6,600 nt of DNA from an uncultured Bacteroidota bacterium (lineage in GTDB: Bacteria; Bacteroidota; Bacteroidia; Chitinophagales; Chitinophagaceae). The translations under genes were made by a program, and so were the position numbers. Below the pieces are notes generated by a model. That model searched no databases. It worked only from the letters and a program-made list of their open reading frames with translations, and was not told the origin of the DNA. The DNA is taken from assembly GCA_903912435.1 (NCBI GenBank), contig CAIWHI010000616.1:1-6600 (forward strand), given 5' to 3'. Below are positions 1-5,084 of this stretch, in pieces; the stretch's first letter is position 1, and every line of letters begins with the position of its first letter.

Positions 1-826
1 AATAAGAAATAATTGAAGTACCAGTAGTAACCCCGTTAACCAAACCTGCAGTACCAATGGATGCCACAGCAGTATTACTACTACTCCATGTACCACCAGT
101 TATTGCGTCGGTTAAAGTTGTGGAAGTACCAGAACAAATGCTGGTAGTACCTGTGATTGTAGAGTTACTTACCGAAATTAATTTTGTAGTATTTGTACCA
201 CAACCTGTAGCGTAGGTGATTGTGGCAGTACCATTACCTATACCTGTTACTATACCCGACGCACTACCTATGGTTACAATTGATGTATTATTACTAGACC
301 ATGTACCATACATTGTGGTATTGGTCATAGCAGATGTGGCACTTGCGCAAATAGAGCTAATACCAGAAATGGCCGCAGGTGCGGCATTTACTGTCAAAGA
401 TTTTGCCGAGGTTGCTGTACCACAACTATTACTGATTGTATAGGAAATGATTGAAGTACCATTTGATACTCCTGTTACAGTACCTGTAGAACCTATTGTA
501 GCTACACCAGTATTTGAACTAGACCAAACACCACCGCCACTACCATTACTAAAGTTGGTAGTCGCAGCGGCACAAACCGAAGAAGCGCCGCTGGTGGTAT
601 TTACAGTTGGCGTAGTAGCTATAGTTACCGCTTGGGTTGCTGTAGTGCCGCAACCAGTAGTATATGAGATGGTAACATTACCATTTGAAACTCCAGTTAC
701 TATACCGGTAGAGCCTACTGTAGCTATGCCCGTAGAGTTACTACTCCAGGTACCACCTGCTGTAGTGTTGGTAAGTGTAGTAGTTGCACCTGTACATAAA
801 GTAGAACTACCAGCTATAGTAGCTGG
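1..826 (-). repeat. Tandem Ig-like (BIG2-like) protein repeats, four units, the last cut by the window edge
   Basis: On the reverse strand, four successive units lie at about 826-611, 610-380, 379-167 and 166-1, within the secreted protein. Each has a Cys exactly 16 residues before a conserved Trp (Cys160/Trp176, Cys234/Trp250, Cys309/Trp325, Cys380/Trp396). A second Cys follows the Trp by 32-34 residues in the three complete units (Cys208, 284, 358). Between them lies a conserved pattern of the type W-S-S-x-x-T, G-I/T-V-T-G-V/I, then a strand ending in Tyr. Trp-to-Trp spacing is 74, 75 and 71 residues. The conserved Cys pair probably makes one disulfide per domain, which would fit an extracellular protein. 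The BIG2-like label is by motif resemblance, not by a profile search. Confidence 0.8.
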
Positions 827-1273
827 TGCGGCTTTTATATTCACTGTAGTAACAGCTGAACTTGTTAGGGTTCCACTCGTATTACAAGTCCCTGTACCAG
901 TCCATGTAATTTTACAATAATAATATCTTGTACCTGCTGTAACTGTAGATGGAACATAGGTTAATGACCCGGTTGAACTTGCAGCACAAGTTCCAGAACC
1001 AGATGATACTAATGTACCACCTGTGGTAGTATTTGTAGTATTCTGGTACCAGGCATATGAAATTGGCACACCAGATGAGGCACCTGTGATAGTAACATTA
1101 CATGTATTGTACCTGAATGTTATCGTACTTGCAGTTGCACCTACACAGGCGTTAATAGTAGCTGTTATTGTCCCACTTGTATTTGGAGCATATTTCCTCG
1201 CTCCATTTGCCTGAATACTTAGCATATTCAACACAAACAAAAACTGGATGGCAATTAGACTTCTGTTTTTCAT
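1..1273 (-). CDS. Secreted Ig-like repeat protein, 5' part only (runs off the window at base 1)
   Basis: The reverse strand is open from an ATG at 1273 to base 1, giving 424 codons and no stop, so the C-terminus is outside the window. Residues 1-22 form a signal peptide (basic MKNR start, hydrophobic core, SIQA before the likely cleavage). Residues about 33-146 form an Ig-like domain with Trp75 and a YYYC motif at 117-120, plus Cys43, 58, 96 and 130. From residue 150 there are at least four related repeats. The composition is very rich in Thr, Ser and Gly, as in exported beta-sandwich proteins. By family knowledge, such Bacteroidota proteins are surface or secreted adhesin-like proteins, often exported by the type IX system through a C-terminal domain; that end is not visible, so this route is inference. 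The ATG at 1273 is chosen because the signal peptide starts there. Function and ligand are unknown. The plus-strand ORFs here are antisense shadows. Confidence 0.85.
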   Translation of the reverse strand, partial: MKNRSLIAIQFLFVLNMLSIQANGARKYAPNTSGTITATINACVGATASTITFRYNTCNVTITGASSGVPISYAWYQNTTNTTTGGTLVSSGSGTCAASSTGSLTYVPSTVTAGTRYYYCKITWTGTGTCNTSGTLTSSAVTTVNIKAAPATIAGSSTLCTGATTTLTNTTAGGTWSSNSTGIATVGSTGIVTGVSNGNVTISYTTGCGTTATQAVTIATTPTVNTTSGASSVCAAATTNFSNGSGGGVWSSSNTGVATIGSTGTVTGVSNGTSIISYTISNSCGTATSAKSLTVNAAPAAISGISSICASATSAMTNTTMYGTWSSNNTSIVTIGSASGIVTGIGNGTATITYATGCGTNTTKLISVSNSTITGTTSICSGTSTTLTDAITGGTWSSSNTAVASIGTAGLVNGVTTGTSIISY

Positions 1274-1332
1274 ATACTTGGTATTTATTCTATTAATTGG
1301 ATATTTCAAAAAATTGGGCAAAAAATGGACGC

Positions 1333-1351
1333 TACATGCCAAAGGCATGTA
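1333..1351 (-). terminator. Short hairpin between the receiver gene and the repeat-protein gene, possible weak terminator or attenuator
   Basis: A perfect 8-bp inverted repeat (TACATGCC, 3-base loop, GGCATGTA) lies between two minus-strand genes. Read on the minus strand, a run of six T follows only after seven intervening bases (T run at 1325-1320), so it is a poor intrinsic terminator. A second AT-only-rich hairpin lies just before it (1356-1370, 6-bp arms). It may partly uncouple the repeat-protein gene from the receiver gene or mark the 5' leader of the former. The structure is seen; the function is inference. Confidence 0.3.
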
Positions 1352-1378
1352 TTATATTGAATTTTTCAATTGATTGTT

Positions 1379-1840
1379 TTAAGCGAAATTGAAGCCTGCT
1401 AACAGGTTATCATGATTTGTTGAAACATTTAAGTTACCATTATTGCATTCCCTCATTTTAGCAATAGATTGGAAAATTTTATTGACACTCTTATTGATCA
1501 TTTTAAATACGCCATCATCTTTTACTATATAATCAAATGCTCCCAGCTCCATTGCTTCAAGTGCTATATGTATGTCTTTCTGACCAGAAATCATCAACAT
1601 ATAGATAGATGGGTGGGTGCTTTTTACCATATTCAATAATTCAAGGCCATTGTATGGGTCCATATTGAAATCAACGAAAATGATATCAGGTGAAAGGTTA
1701 AGCATATCTATGCAATCCGGGCCCTTGTCGAAAGTATGCACATTCTTAAAGCCAATATTCATCAGGTATTGCCTGTATAATGCCTGGCAGAATTGATCAT
1801 CGTCAACTATAAAAACTACAAGATCGTTTAACATTTTCAT
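1379..1840 (-). CDS. Stand-alone response-regulator receiver protein (CheY-like)
   Basis: This 153-residue protein is a single receiver domain without an output domain. The acidic pocket is Asp13-Asp14-Asp15, the phosphoacceptor is Asp57 (in PDIIFVDFN), the switch Ser is Ser85 (MLMISG), and the conserved Lys is Lys107 (YIVKDD). The roughly 30-40 residues after the receiver fold are polar and match no DNA-binding or enzymatic domain I recognise. It would be phosphorylated by a histidine kinase encoded elsewhere and would act by protein contact, as CheY or Spo0F-like relay proteins do. No kinase is in the window. Met3 is an equally possible start; Met1 is kept because it gives a normal N-terminus before the first strand. 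It lies upstream of the repeat-protein gene on the same strand, 105 bases away, so cotranscription is possible but a hairpin stands between them. Its promoter candidate is at 1881-1914. Confidence 0.88.
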   Translation of the reverse strand: MKMLNDLVVFIVDDDQFCQALYRQYLMNIGFKNVHTFDKGPDCIDMLNLSPDIIFVDFNMDPYNGLELLNMVKSTHPSIYMLMISGQKDIHIALEAMELGAFDYIVKDDGVFKMINKSVNKIFQSIAKMRECNNGNLNVSTNHDNLLAGFNFA

Positions 1841-1880
1841 ACTCTTATCATTTGATTTAGATTATGCAATCGGTGTGCCA

Positions 1881-1914
1881 GAAAAATAAACATTGATTAT
1901 CAATTAGTTACAAA
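1881..1914 (-). promoter_or_regulatory. Candidate Bacteroidota-type promoter for the receiver gene, with a palindrome in the spacer
   Basis: Read on the minus strand, TTTG (1914-1911) is followed after 22 bases by TATTTTTC (1888-1881). This differs by one base from the TAnnTTTG minus-7 element of the main Bacteroidota sigma factor, and the spacer is slightly longer than the usual 19-21. The implied transcript would start about 35 bases before the ATG at 1840. A 13-bp perfect palindrome, ATTGATTATCAAT (1892-1904), sits between the two boxes, where a repressor could block polymerase. The match is degenerate and found by eye. Confidence 0.35.
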
Positions 1915-1932
1915 AACAACATTTGTTAATTC

Positions 1933-1951
1933 TCTCCGTAAAATACACATT
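1933..1951 (+). repeat. Direct repeat copy 1 (TCTCC-N3-AAATACACATT)
   Basis: This is the first of two 19-bp copies in the divergent intergenic region, with 17 of 19 bases identical to the second at 2053-2071. The offset is exactly 120 bases. It lies on the receiver-gene side and may be a binding site for a transcription factor or the trace of a local duplication. The sequence is seen; the role is unknown. Confidence 0.6.
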
Positions 1952-1968
1952 ATTCCATTTTTTGGAAT
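1952..1968. promoter_or_regulatory. Short inverted repeat next to direct repeat copy 1
   Basis: ATTCCA, five T, TGGAAT forms a 6-bp perfect hairpin or dyad directly after the first direct repeat. It has no following T run on a coding transcript that would make it a terminator. It could be an operator, but dyads of this length are expected by chance in AT-rich DNA. Confidence 0.25.
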
Positions 1969-2038
1969 TATTCCGCATTTTGTACTTTTTTTGTTAAAAT
2001 AACATTTCATAAACGATTATCGCCCACCAGGCAATTAA

Positions 2039-2102
2039 CAATTAGGTGTAAATCTCCTTGAAATACACATTTATAAGGCAGTTTTTGGGCGTTACCTAAT
2101 TG
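2039..2102 (+). repeat. Inverted repeat enclosing direct repeat copy 2 in the probable nuclease leader
   Basis: CAATTAGGT (2039-2047) is complementary to ACCTAATTG (2094-2102), giving 9-bp arms that can be extended with a bulge, separated by 46 bases. The second direct repeat (2053-2071) lies in the loop. Just left of the first arm there is a second GGCAATTA, so this arm is partly duplicated. It could fold in the nuclease mRNA leader if transcription starts upstream of it. It resembles no riboswitch that I recognise. Confidence 0.3.
2053..2071 (+). repeat. Direct repeat copy 2 (TCTCC-N3-AAATACACATT)
   Basis: This is the second copy of the 19-bp direct repeat, 120 bases after the first and about 107 bases before the nuclease start codon. 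It has the same orientation as copy 1, with 17 of 19 bases identical, the two differences being in the three-base middle. See copy 1 at 1933-1951. Confidence 0.6.
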
Positions 2103-2178
2103 CCAAAAGGGTTTCAATAGCCATTAATTAACACTCCATATTGATAGAGCTGGAGAATATTTCTACTAATTTTACCAC

Positions 2179-2955
2179 ATGAATAAGACTGTTCAATTTA
2201 TCGCAACCATGGCCTTAATGGCCTTAATACCACTCAAATGTCTAGGCTGGGGTAAGACAGGACATGGCATTGTTGCTGAAATTTCATTTATCTACCTTGA
2301 TAAGGCATCACAAGATTCAGTAAAAAAATACCTGGGTAATACTACTATTGAGCAGGCCAGTACCTGGATGGACGAAATGCGTAGCGACCATAGCTATGAC
2401 TACATGAAACCATGGCACTATGTAAATATTGAGAAAGGTGGTGAATATAAAGCAACTAAGGAAGACAATATTGTAAATGCGATAAACACAGCTATCAGCA
2501 ATCTGGAACATAGGGTAACCCTAAGCAATGAGGAAATAAAAAAGAACCTCATGGTGCTATTCCACCTGGTAGGCGACCTGCATATGCCCTTGCATATAGG
2601 CTACCCAAATGATAAGGGCGGCAATGATGTTCGATTAAATTATTTGGGCAAACCTACCAACCTGCACTGGGTATGGGATTCGGAAATGATAGAGAGTGAA
2701 AAGATAACTATTGACAATTGCCTGATGCTTTATAAAAACTATACCCGTGAAGAACTAGAAAAACTGAAAGTAATCAATGTTGAAAAATGGATTAAACAAC
2801 CCAGGTTTTTCCTGGACCAGGTATATGCGCTACCCGATGGCGGCAATATTGACCAACCCTATGTAACCAAAAACAAGGATATTGTAGAACAGCAATTATT
2901 GTTTGCAGGTATCCGATTGGCATCTGTTTTGGGGCATATTTTTGGGAATAAATAA
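2179..2955 (+). CDS. Secreted S1/P1-type zinc nuclease
   Basis: This is a 258-residue phospholipase C/P1 nuclease family protein, which by family knowledge cleaves single-stranded DNA and RNA, and often 3'-nucleotides, using three zinc ions. A signal peptide covers residues 1-23 (hydrophobic 7-19, then KCLG), and cleavage before Trp24 would expose the Trp whose free amino group binds zinc. The other ligands are all present: His29, Asp65 (TWMDE), His80 (PWHYVN), His129, Asp133 and His139 (HLVGDLHMPLH), His163 and Asp167 (NLHWVWD). Spacings within the groups match P1 nuclease. The length is usual for bacterial members. The enzyme should act in the periplasm or outside the cell, probably to scavenge nucleotides and phosphate. 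It is a single-gene unit, divergent from the receiver gene and ended by the terminator at 2972-3015. The ATG at 2179 directly precedes the signal peptide; no Shine-Dalgarno is seen. Confidence 0.93.
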   Translation: MNKTVQFIATMALMALIPLKCLGWGKTGHGIVAEISFIYLDKASQDSVKKYLGNTTIEQASTWMDEMRSDHSYDYMKPWHYVNIEKGGEYKATKEDNIVNAINTAISNLEHRVTLSNEEIKKNLMVLFHLVGDLHMPLHIGYPNDKGGNDVRLNYLGKPTNLHWVWDSEMIESEKITIDNCLMLYKNYTREELEKLKVINVEKWIKQPRFFLDQVYALPDGGNIDQPYVTKNKDIVEQQLLFAGIRLASVLGHIFGNK

Positions 2956-2971
2956 TTTATTTTCATACATG

Positions 2972-3015
2972 ACAATAGCCGCAAAAATCGTTTTTTTGCG
3001 GCTATTGTGTTTTTT
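2972..3015 (+). terminator. Strong intrinsic terminator between convergent genes
   Basis: A perfect 16-bp stem pairs 2972-2987 with 2993-3008 around a 5-base loop. The core is ACAATAGCCGCAAAAA. It is followed on the plus strand by G and a run of six T (3010-3015). It ends the nuclease transcript 17 bases after its stop. The stop codon of the convergent molybdoenzyme gene (3016-3018) touches the T run, so the same stem also lies immediately downstream of that gene. On the minus strand the hairpin is not followed by a good T run, so termination there is likely weaker. Confidence 0.9.
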
Positions 3016-3795
3016 CTAGAGACCACTATAGTAATCATATCCCCTTTCGGCCCAATAGTCACGGGGCTTGGAATCACTAAAATACATTAGCCCTATCCTT
3101 TTAAGGTGTTTGATTCCGTATTTTACAGGGATTATCAACCTTAGTGGGTAGCCCTGGTCCTGGGGCAGGGGTTTACCATTCATTTCGTAACATAATATTG
3201 TTTGGGGTTGCAGCATACTAGCTATGTCTATGCCTACATAATAAGTAGAATCAGGGGTTATGAGCCCCACATATTGCCTGGTGGCTTGCATATTTAGGTT
3301 GTATTTTTTAATAAAATCAGCAAACCTCACACCACCCCAATGGGTAAGTTCACTCCATCCTTCCACACATTTAAAATCATAAATCACATCTGTTTTAGGT
3401 AGTGATTTCAATTCGTTTAAGGTAATATATTGAGTATCACCTGCAGCCCTCACCAGTTTTAATCTCCAGGTATTAGTATCCAAAACCCCTTCCATACCCA
3501 CCTTACCATTTACCCTGGGCTTAGGTACTGCCTCTTCTGGTTTATATTCTTTAGCAGTTTTAGATTTACTAAACAAACTACTAAACAGCCTATCATTAAA
3601 CTCATGCGACTTCCTTAAGGCAGGCTGAATATTATCGTCACCTTGTTTTTGAGTGAACAACCAAAAGAAAAAGGCGCATCCTAAACCGAAGCACACGAAG
3701 AAAAAGGATAGGGAGAGGATAGTCCGCCTGCTTATTTGGTGTTCAGTAATATCCTTTATATCCTCAAACCTATCAGTATTATTTGTTTTATTCAT
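3016..3795 (-). CDS. Membrane-anchored molybdopterin-dependent oxidoreductase (sulfite oxidase/MsrP-like fold)
   Basis: The protein has 259 residues. Residues 1-24 are polar and end in Ser22-Arg23-Arg24-Thr-Ile-Leu, which resembles a twin-arginine motif. A hydrophobic segment follows (about 25-47) with no clear cleavage site, so the protein is probably Tat-exported and stays anchored with its catalytic domain in the periplasm. A polar linker (50-95) leads to the oxidoreductase molybdopterin-binding domain (about 97-245). Cys143 (FKCVEGW) is the expected molybdenum ligand, followed by the typical HWGGVRF (152-158), and the C-terminal signature GYPLRLIIP-xx-YG-x-K is at 215-229. The gene starts 12 bases after the cytochrome b stop, so the two form an operon and the cytochrome is the natural electron partner. 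It resembles MsrP (YedY) only at family level; the substrate cannot be read from sequence. The leader before the ATG has no Shine-Dalgarno. Confidence 0.88.
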   Translation of the reverse strand: MNKTNNTDRFEDIKDITEHQISRRTILSLSFFFVCFGLGCAFFFWLFTQKQGDDNIQPALRKSHEFNDRLFSSLFSKSKTAKEYKPEEAVPKPRVNGKVGMEGVLDTNTWRLKLVRAAGDTQYITLNELKSLPKTDVIYDFKCVEGWSELTHWGGVRFADFIKKYNLNMQATRQYVGLITPDSTYYVGIDIASMLQPQTILCYEMNGKPLPQDQGYPLRLIIPVKYGIKHLKRIGLMYFSDSKPRDYWAERGYDYYSGL

Positions 3796-3807
3796 AAAAT
3801 CATGTTT

Positions 3808-4578
3808 TTAGGGGGCTTCAGTTTGTGGCTCGTCTTCAATTTCATTATTGGTTTCAACCAGCACCTCAGGTGTCAATAACGCCTCTGTAGGTACAATTGT
3901 TGGGGCTATATCTATCACCACCTCAGGTGCTTTTACTACCTCAAAACCGGTAATCATAGCCCTAAAATTGTTCCAACCCGCCATTATCACCTGACTTACG
4001 TGCAATAGGAAGAAAAGCACATAACCAATAGTCAGTGCAAAATGCTCTATTCGGGCGGCTTCATAACCTCCACAAAGGGCGCATAAGGTGCCAAATTGGG
4101 TAGGCTTATAAACCACAAGACCTGTAAAAAGTGAGCCAAAACCCATAATTACTACAGCAGTATAGGCAATTTTTTGTGCAGCATTATATTTTATCTGTGG
4201 TGGCAACGTTTTCCTGATTTTCATATCGTGTAAAACTACCTGCCATGCTTCTATGAACGAGTGCCTGTTAGGTAACAAATACCGCCATTCACCCGAAAAG
4301 ACAGTATAGAGCACGTAAAGCAAGCCATTTAAAAAGAAAAACCACATGAATAAGAAGTGGAAAGCCATACCCTGAGATAGCTTGAAAGGGACATGAAGTG
4401 CATCGTAAAACGACTGAGGGAAGAATTTAAGTAGGGTTTTGTCGCCCCACCCCAGCCTATATATATCGTTGGCCCAATAAATGAGCAACCCACTCCATAT
4501 CATTATGGCCAATACCGGGAAATTAATCCAGTGAAACCATCTTATGGCTAGTGGGTGTTTATTGACTATTTTTTTCAT
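3808..4578 (-). CDS. Cytochrome b561-type membrane subunit, partner of the molybdoenzyme
   Basis: This 256-residue protein (starting at the ATG at 4578) has four hydrophobic helices, at about 18-36, 71-94, 135-158 and 178-200. Candidate haem-binding His are His16 (in HPLAIRWFHW), His74, His179 and His193, in the layout of di-haem cytochrome b subunits of formate dehydrogenase, hydrogenase and thiosulfate reductase. Such subunits link the quinone pool to a periplasmic enzyme. A Cys-x2-Cys (CALCGG, Cys166 and Cys169) lies in the loop before helix 4. The last 40 residues are an acidic, Pro-rich tail of unknown role. An upstream in-frame ATG at 4605 would add nine residues (MHLVNHRLI); 4578 is preferred because MKKIVxKHPLAIRWFHW is a typical family N-terminus and AGG lies seven bases upstream. 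It is the first gene of the two-gene operon. It is not a MsrQ-type protein, so this is a different pairing from MsrPQ. Confidence 0.87.
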   Translation of the reverse strand: MKKIVNKHPLAIRWFHWINFPVLAIMIWSGLLIYWANDIYRLGWGDKTLLKFFPQSFYDALHVPFKLSQGMAFHFLFMWFFFLNGLLYVLYTVFSGEWRYLLPNRHSFIEAWQVVLHDMKIRKTLPPQIKYNAAQKIAYTAVVIMGFGSLFTGLVVYKPTQFGTLCALCGGYEAARIEHFALTIGYVLFFLLHVSQVIMAGWNNFRAMITGFEVVKAPEVVIDIAPTIVPTEALLTPEVLVETNNEIEDEPQTEAP

Positions 4579-4787
4579 TATTAACCTGTGATTTACGAGA
4601 TGCACGGTAAATGTATATAAACCTCAAACATTAATTTGCCATATTTATATTACCATTTAACAAACGCCTTCACTATCTACGAATTATGTAACAAACTGGA
4701 TTTCACTTTGTTAATTCAATCAAATATAAAGGTATTTTTTGCTACTATAGATGTTTATACATTAATTTCGCTCAAAACCTAATAGGC
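4579..4787. other. Divergent intergenic region between the cytochrome operon and the small ORF upstream of recR
   Basis: This is 209 bases of AT-rich sequence with no gene seen, apart from a possible 27-base N-terminal extension of the cytochrome gene (to 4605). It should carry the promoters of the leftward cytochrome operon and of the rightward small ORF-recR unit. For the rightward unit a candidate is listed at 4738-4770. For the leftward unit there is a perfect minus-7 match at 4728-4721 but no minus-33 partner. Confidence 0.5.
4738..4770 (+). promoter_or_regulatory. Candidate promoter for the small ORF-recR unit
   Basis: TTTG (4738-4741) is followed after 21 bases by TAATTTCG (4763-4770), one base away from TAnnTTTG. 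It would start transcription only about 12 bases before the ATG at 4788. A second, overlapping candidate is TTTG at 4707-4710 with TATTTTTTG at 4733-4741, which gives a leader of about 40 bases but has one extra base inside the minus-7 box. Both are degenerate matches found by eye. Confidence 0.3.
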
Positions 4788-5084
4788 ATGGAACCCACCC
4801 CTAAAATAGAAATTGAAGGTGAAAATTTTCATCCGGGGGATGACCAGTTTTATTTAAGGGCATTAAGAAAGCTCCTGCGCTTAGACAACAATCAAATTAA
4901 ATCGCAGGAAAAAAAAAAGGTAATTGACACTATTAATGAGCATAATCTAAACAATGCGAACTTGTCAGACAAAAATTACTACCAGCATCATTTTATTAAT
5001 TCTATATCCTATCTCCCTTTAGTTTTTTACTTTTACTACCCAGATGATCTATTCTTCAAAACTTATAGAAGACGCAGTACGTGA
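4788..5084 (+). CDS. Hypothetical protein, 98 residues, overlapping recR
   Basis: I do not recognise this ORF. The first 60 residues are hydrophilic and charged (MEPTPKIEIEG start, basic stretch LRALRKLLRL at about 24-33, EKKK at 41-44) and look like coding sequence. The last 35 are rich in Tyr, Phe and His and look less natural, with the final 41 bases overlapping recR in another frame. A run of ten A (4909-4918) lies in the middle; the other two frames close quickly after it, so a simple frameshift does not give a better protein. The nearest promoter candidate lies upstream of this ORF, so it may be a short leader ORF translationally coupled to recR, or a genuine small gene. No membrane segment or metal motif is visible. 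The start at 4788 is the only ATG near the beginning of the frame. Confidence 0.42.
   Translation: MEPTPKIEIEGENFHPGDDQFYLRALRKLLRLDNNQIKSQEKKKVIDTINEHNLNNANLSDKNYYQHHFINSISYLPLVFYFYYPDDLFFKTYRRRST

Larger units (their letters stand above)
1841..2178. other. Divergent intergenic region between the receiver gene and the nuclease gene
   Basis: This is a 338-base AT-rich region without a gene on either strand. It must hold the promoters of the receiver gene (leftward) and the S1/P1 nuclease gene (rightward). It contains a minus-strand promoter candidate with a palindrome in its spacer (1881-1914), a 19-bp direct repeat pair (1933-1951 and 2053-2071), a short hairpin (1952-1968) and a longer inverted repeat (2039-2102). 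I could not find a convincing TTTG / TAnnTTTG pair for the nuclease gene, and the GGAGAA at 2151-2156 is too far from the ATG at 2179 to act as its ribosome binding site. Confidence 0.6.

Noticed and set aside
216..1214. Plus-strand ORFs of 75, 157 and 63 codons rich in Val, Pro and Ala
   Set aside because: They are antisense to the minus-strand Ig-like repeat gene. Their repeated VPV / PVTVP pattern is just the complement of Gly-Thr and Thr-Gly codons, while the minus strand is open for 424 codons with a signal peptide.
2145..2178. GGAGAA at 2151-2156 as Shine-Dalgarno for the nuclease
   Set aside because: It is 22 bases from the ATG, too far to position a ribosome there, and Bacteroidota genes often lack such a site.
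2317..2511. Minus-strand ORF of 64 codons
   Set aside because: It lies wholly inside the S1/P1 nuclease gene, whose frame holds all zinc ligands.
2859..3077. Minus-strand ORF of 72 codons across the terminator
   Set aside because: It runs through the perfect hairpin and overlaps the ends of two well supported genes; there is no family resemblance.
3016..4605. MsrPQ methionine sulfoxide repair system
   Set aside because: The molybdoenzyme shares the fold, but the membrane partner has the b561/formate-dehydrogenase-type layout rather than MsrQ, so the name would over-claim.
4721..4728. Perfect TAnnTTTG minus-7 match on the minus strand as promoter of the cytochrome operon
   Set aside because: No TTTG or TTG lies at the expected distance upstream, and the leader would be over 130 bases; such 8-mers occur by chance in AT-rich DNA.
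4788..5084. Frameshifted longer gene through the A10 run
   Set aside because: The two alternative frames after the run meet stops almost at once, so a one-base indel does not restore a longer protein.
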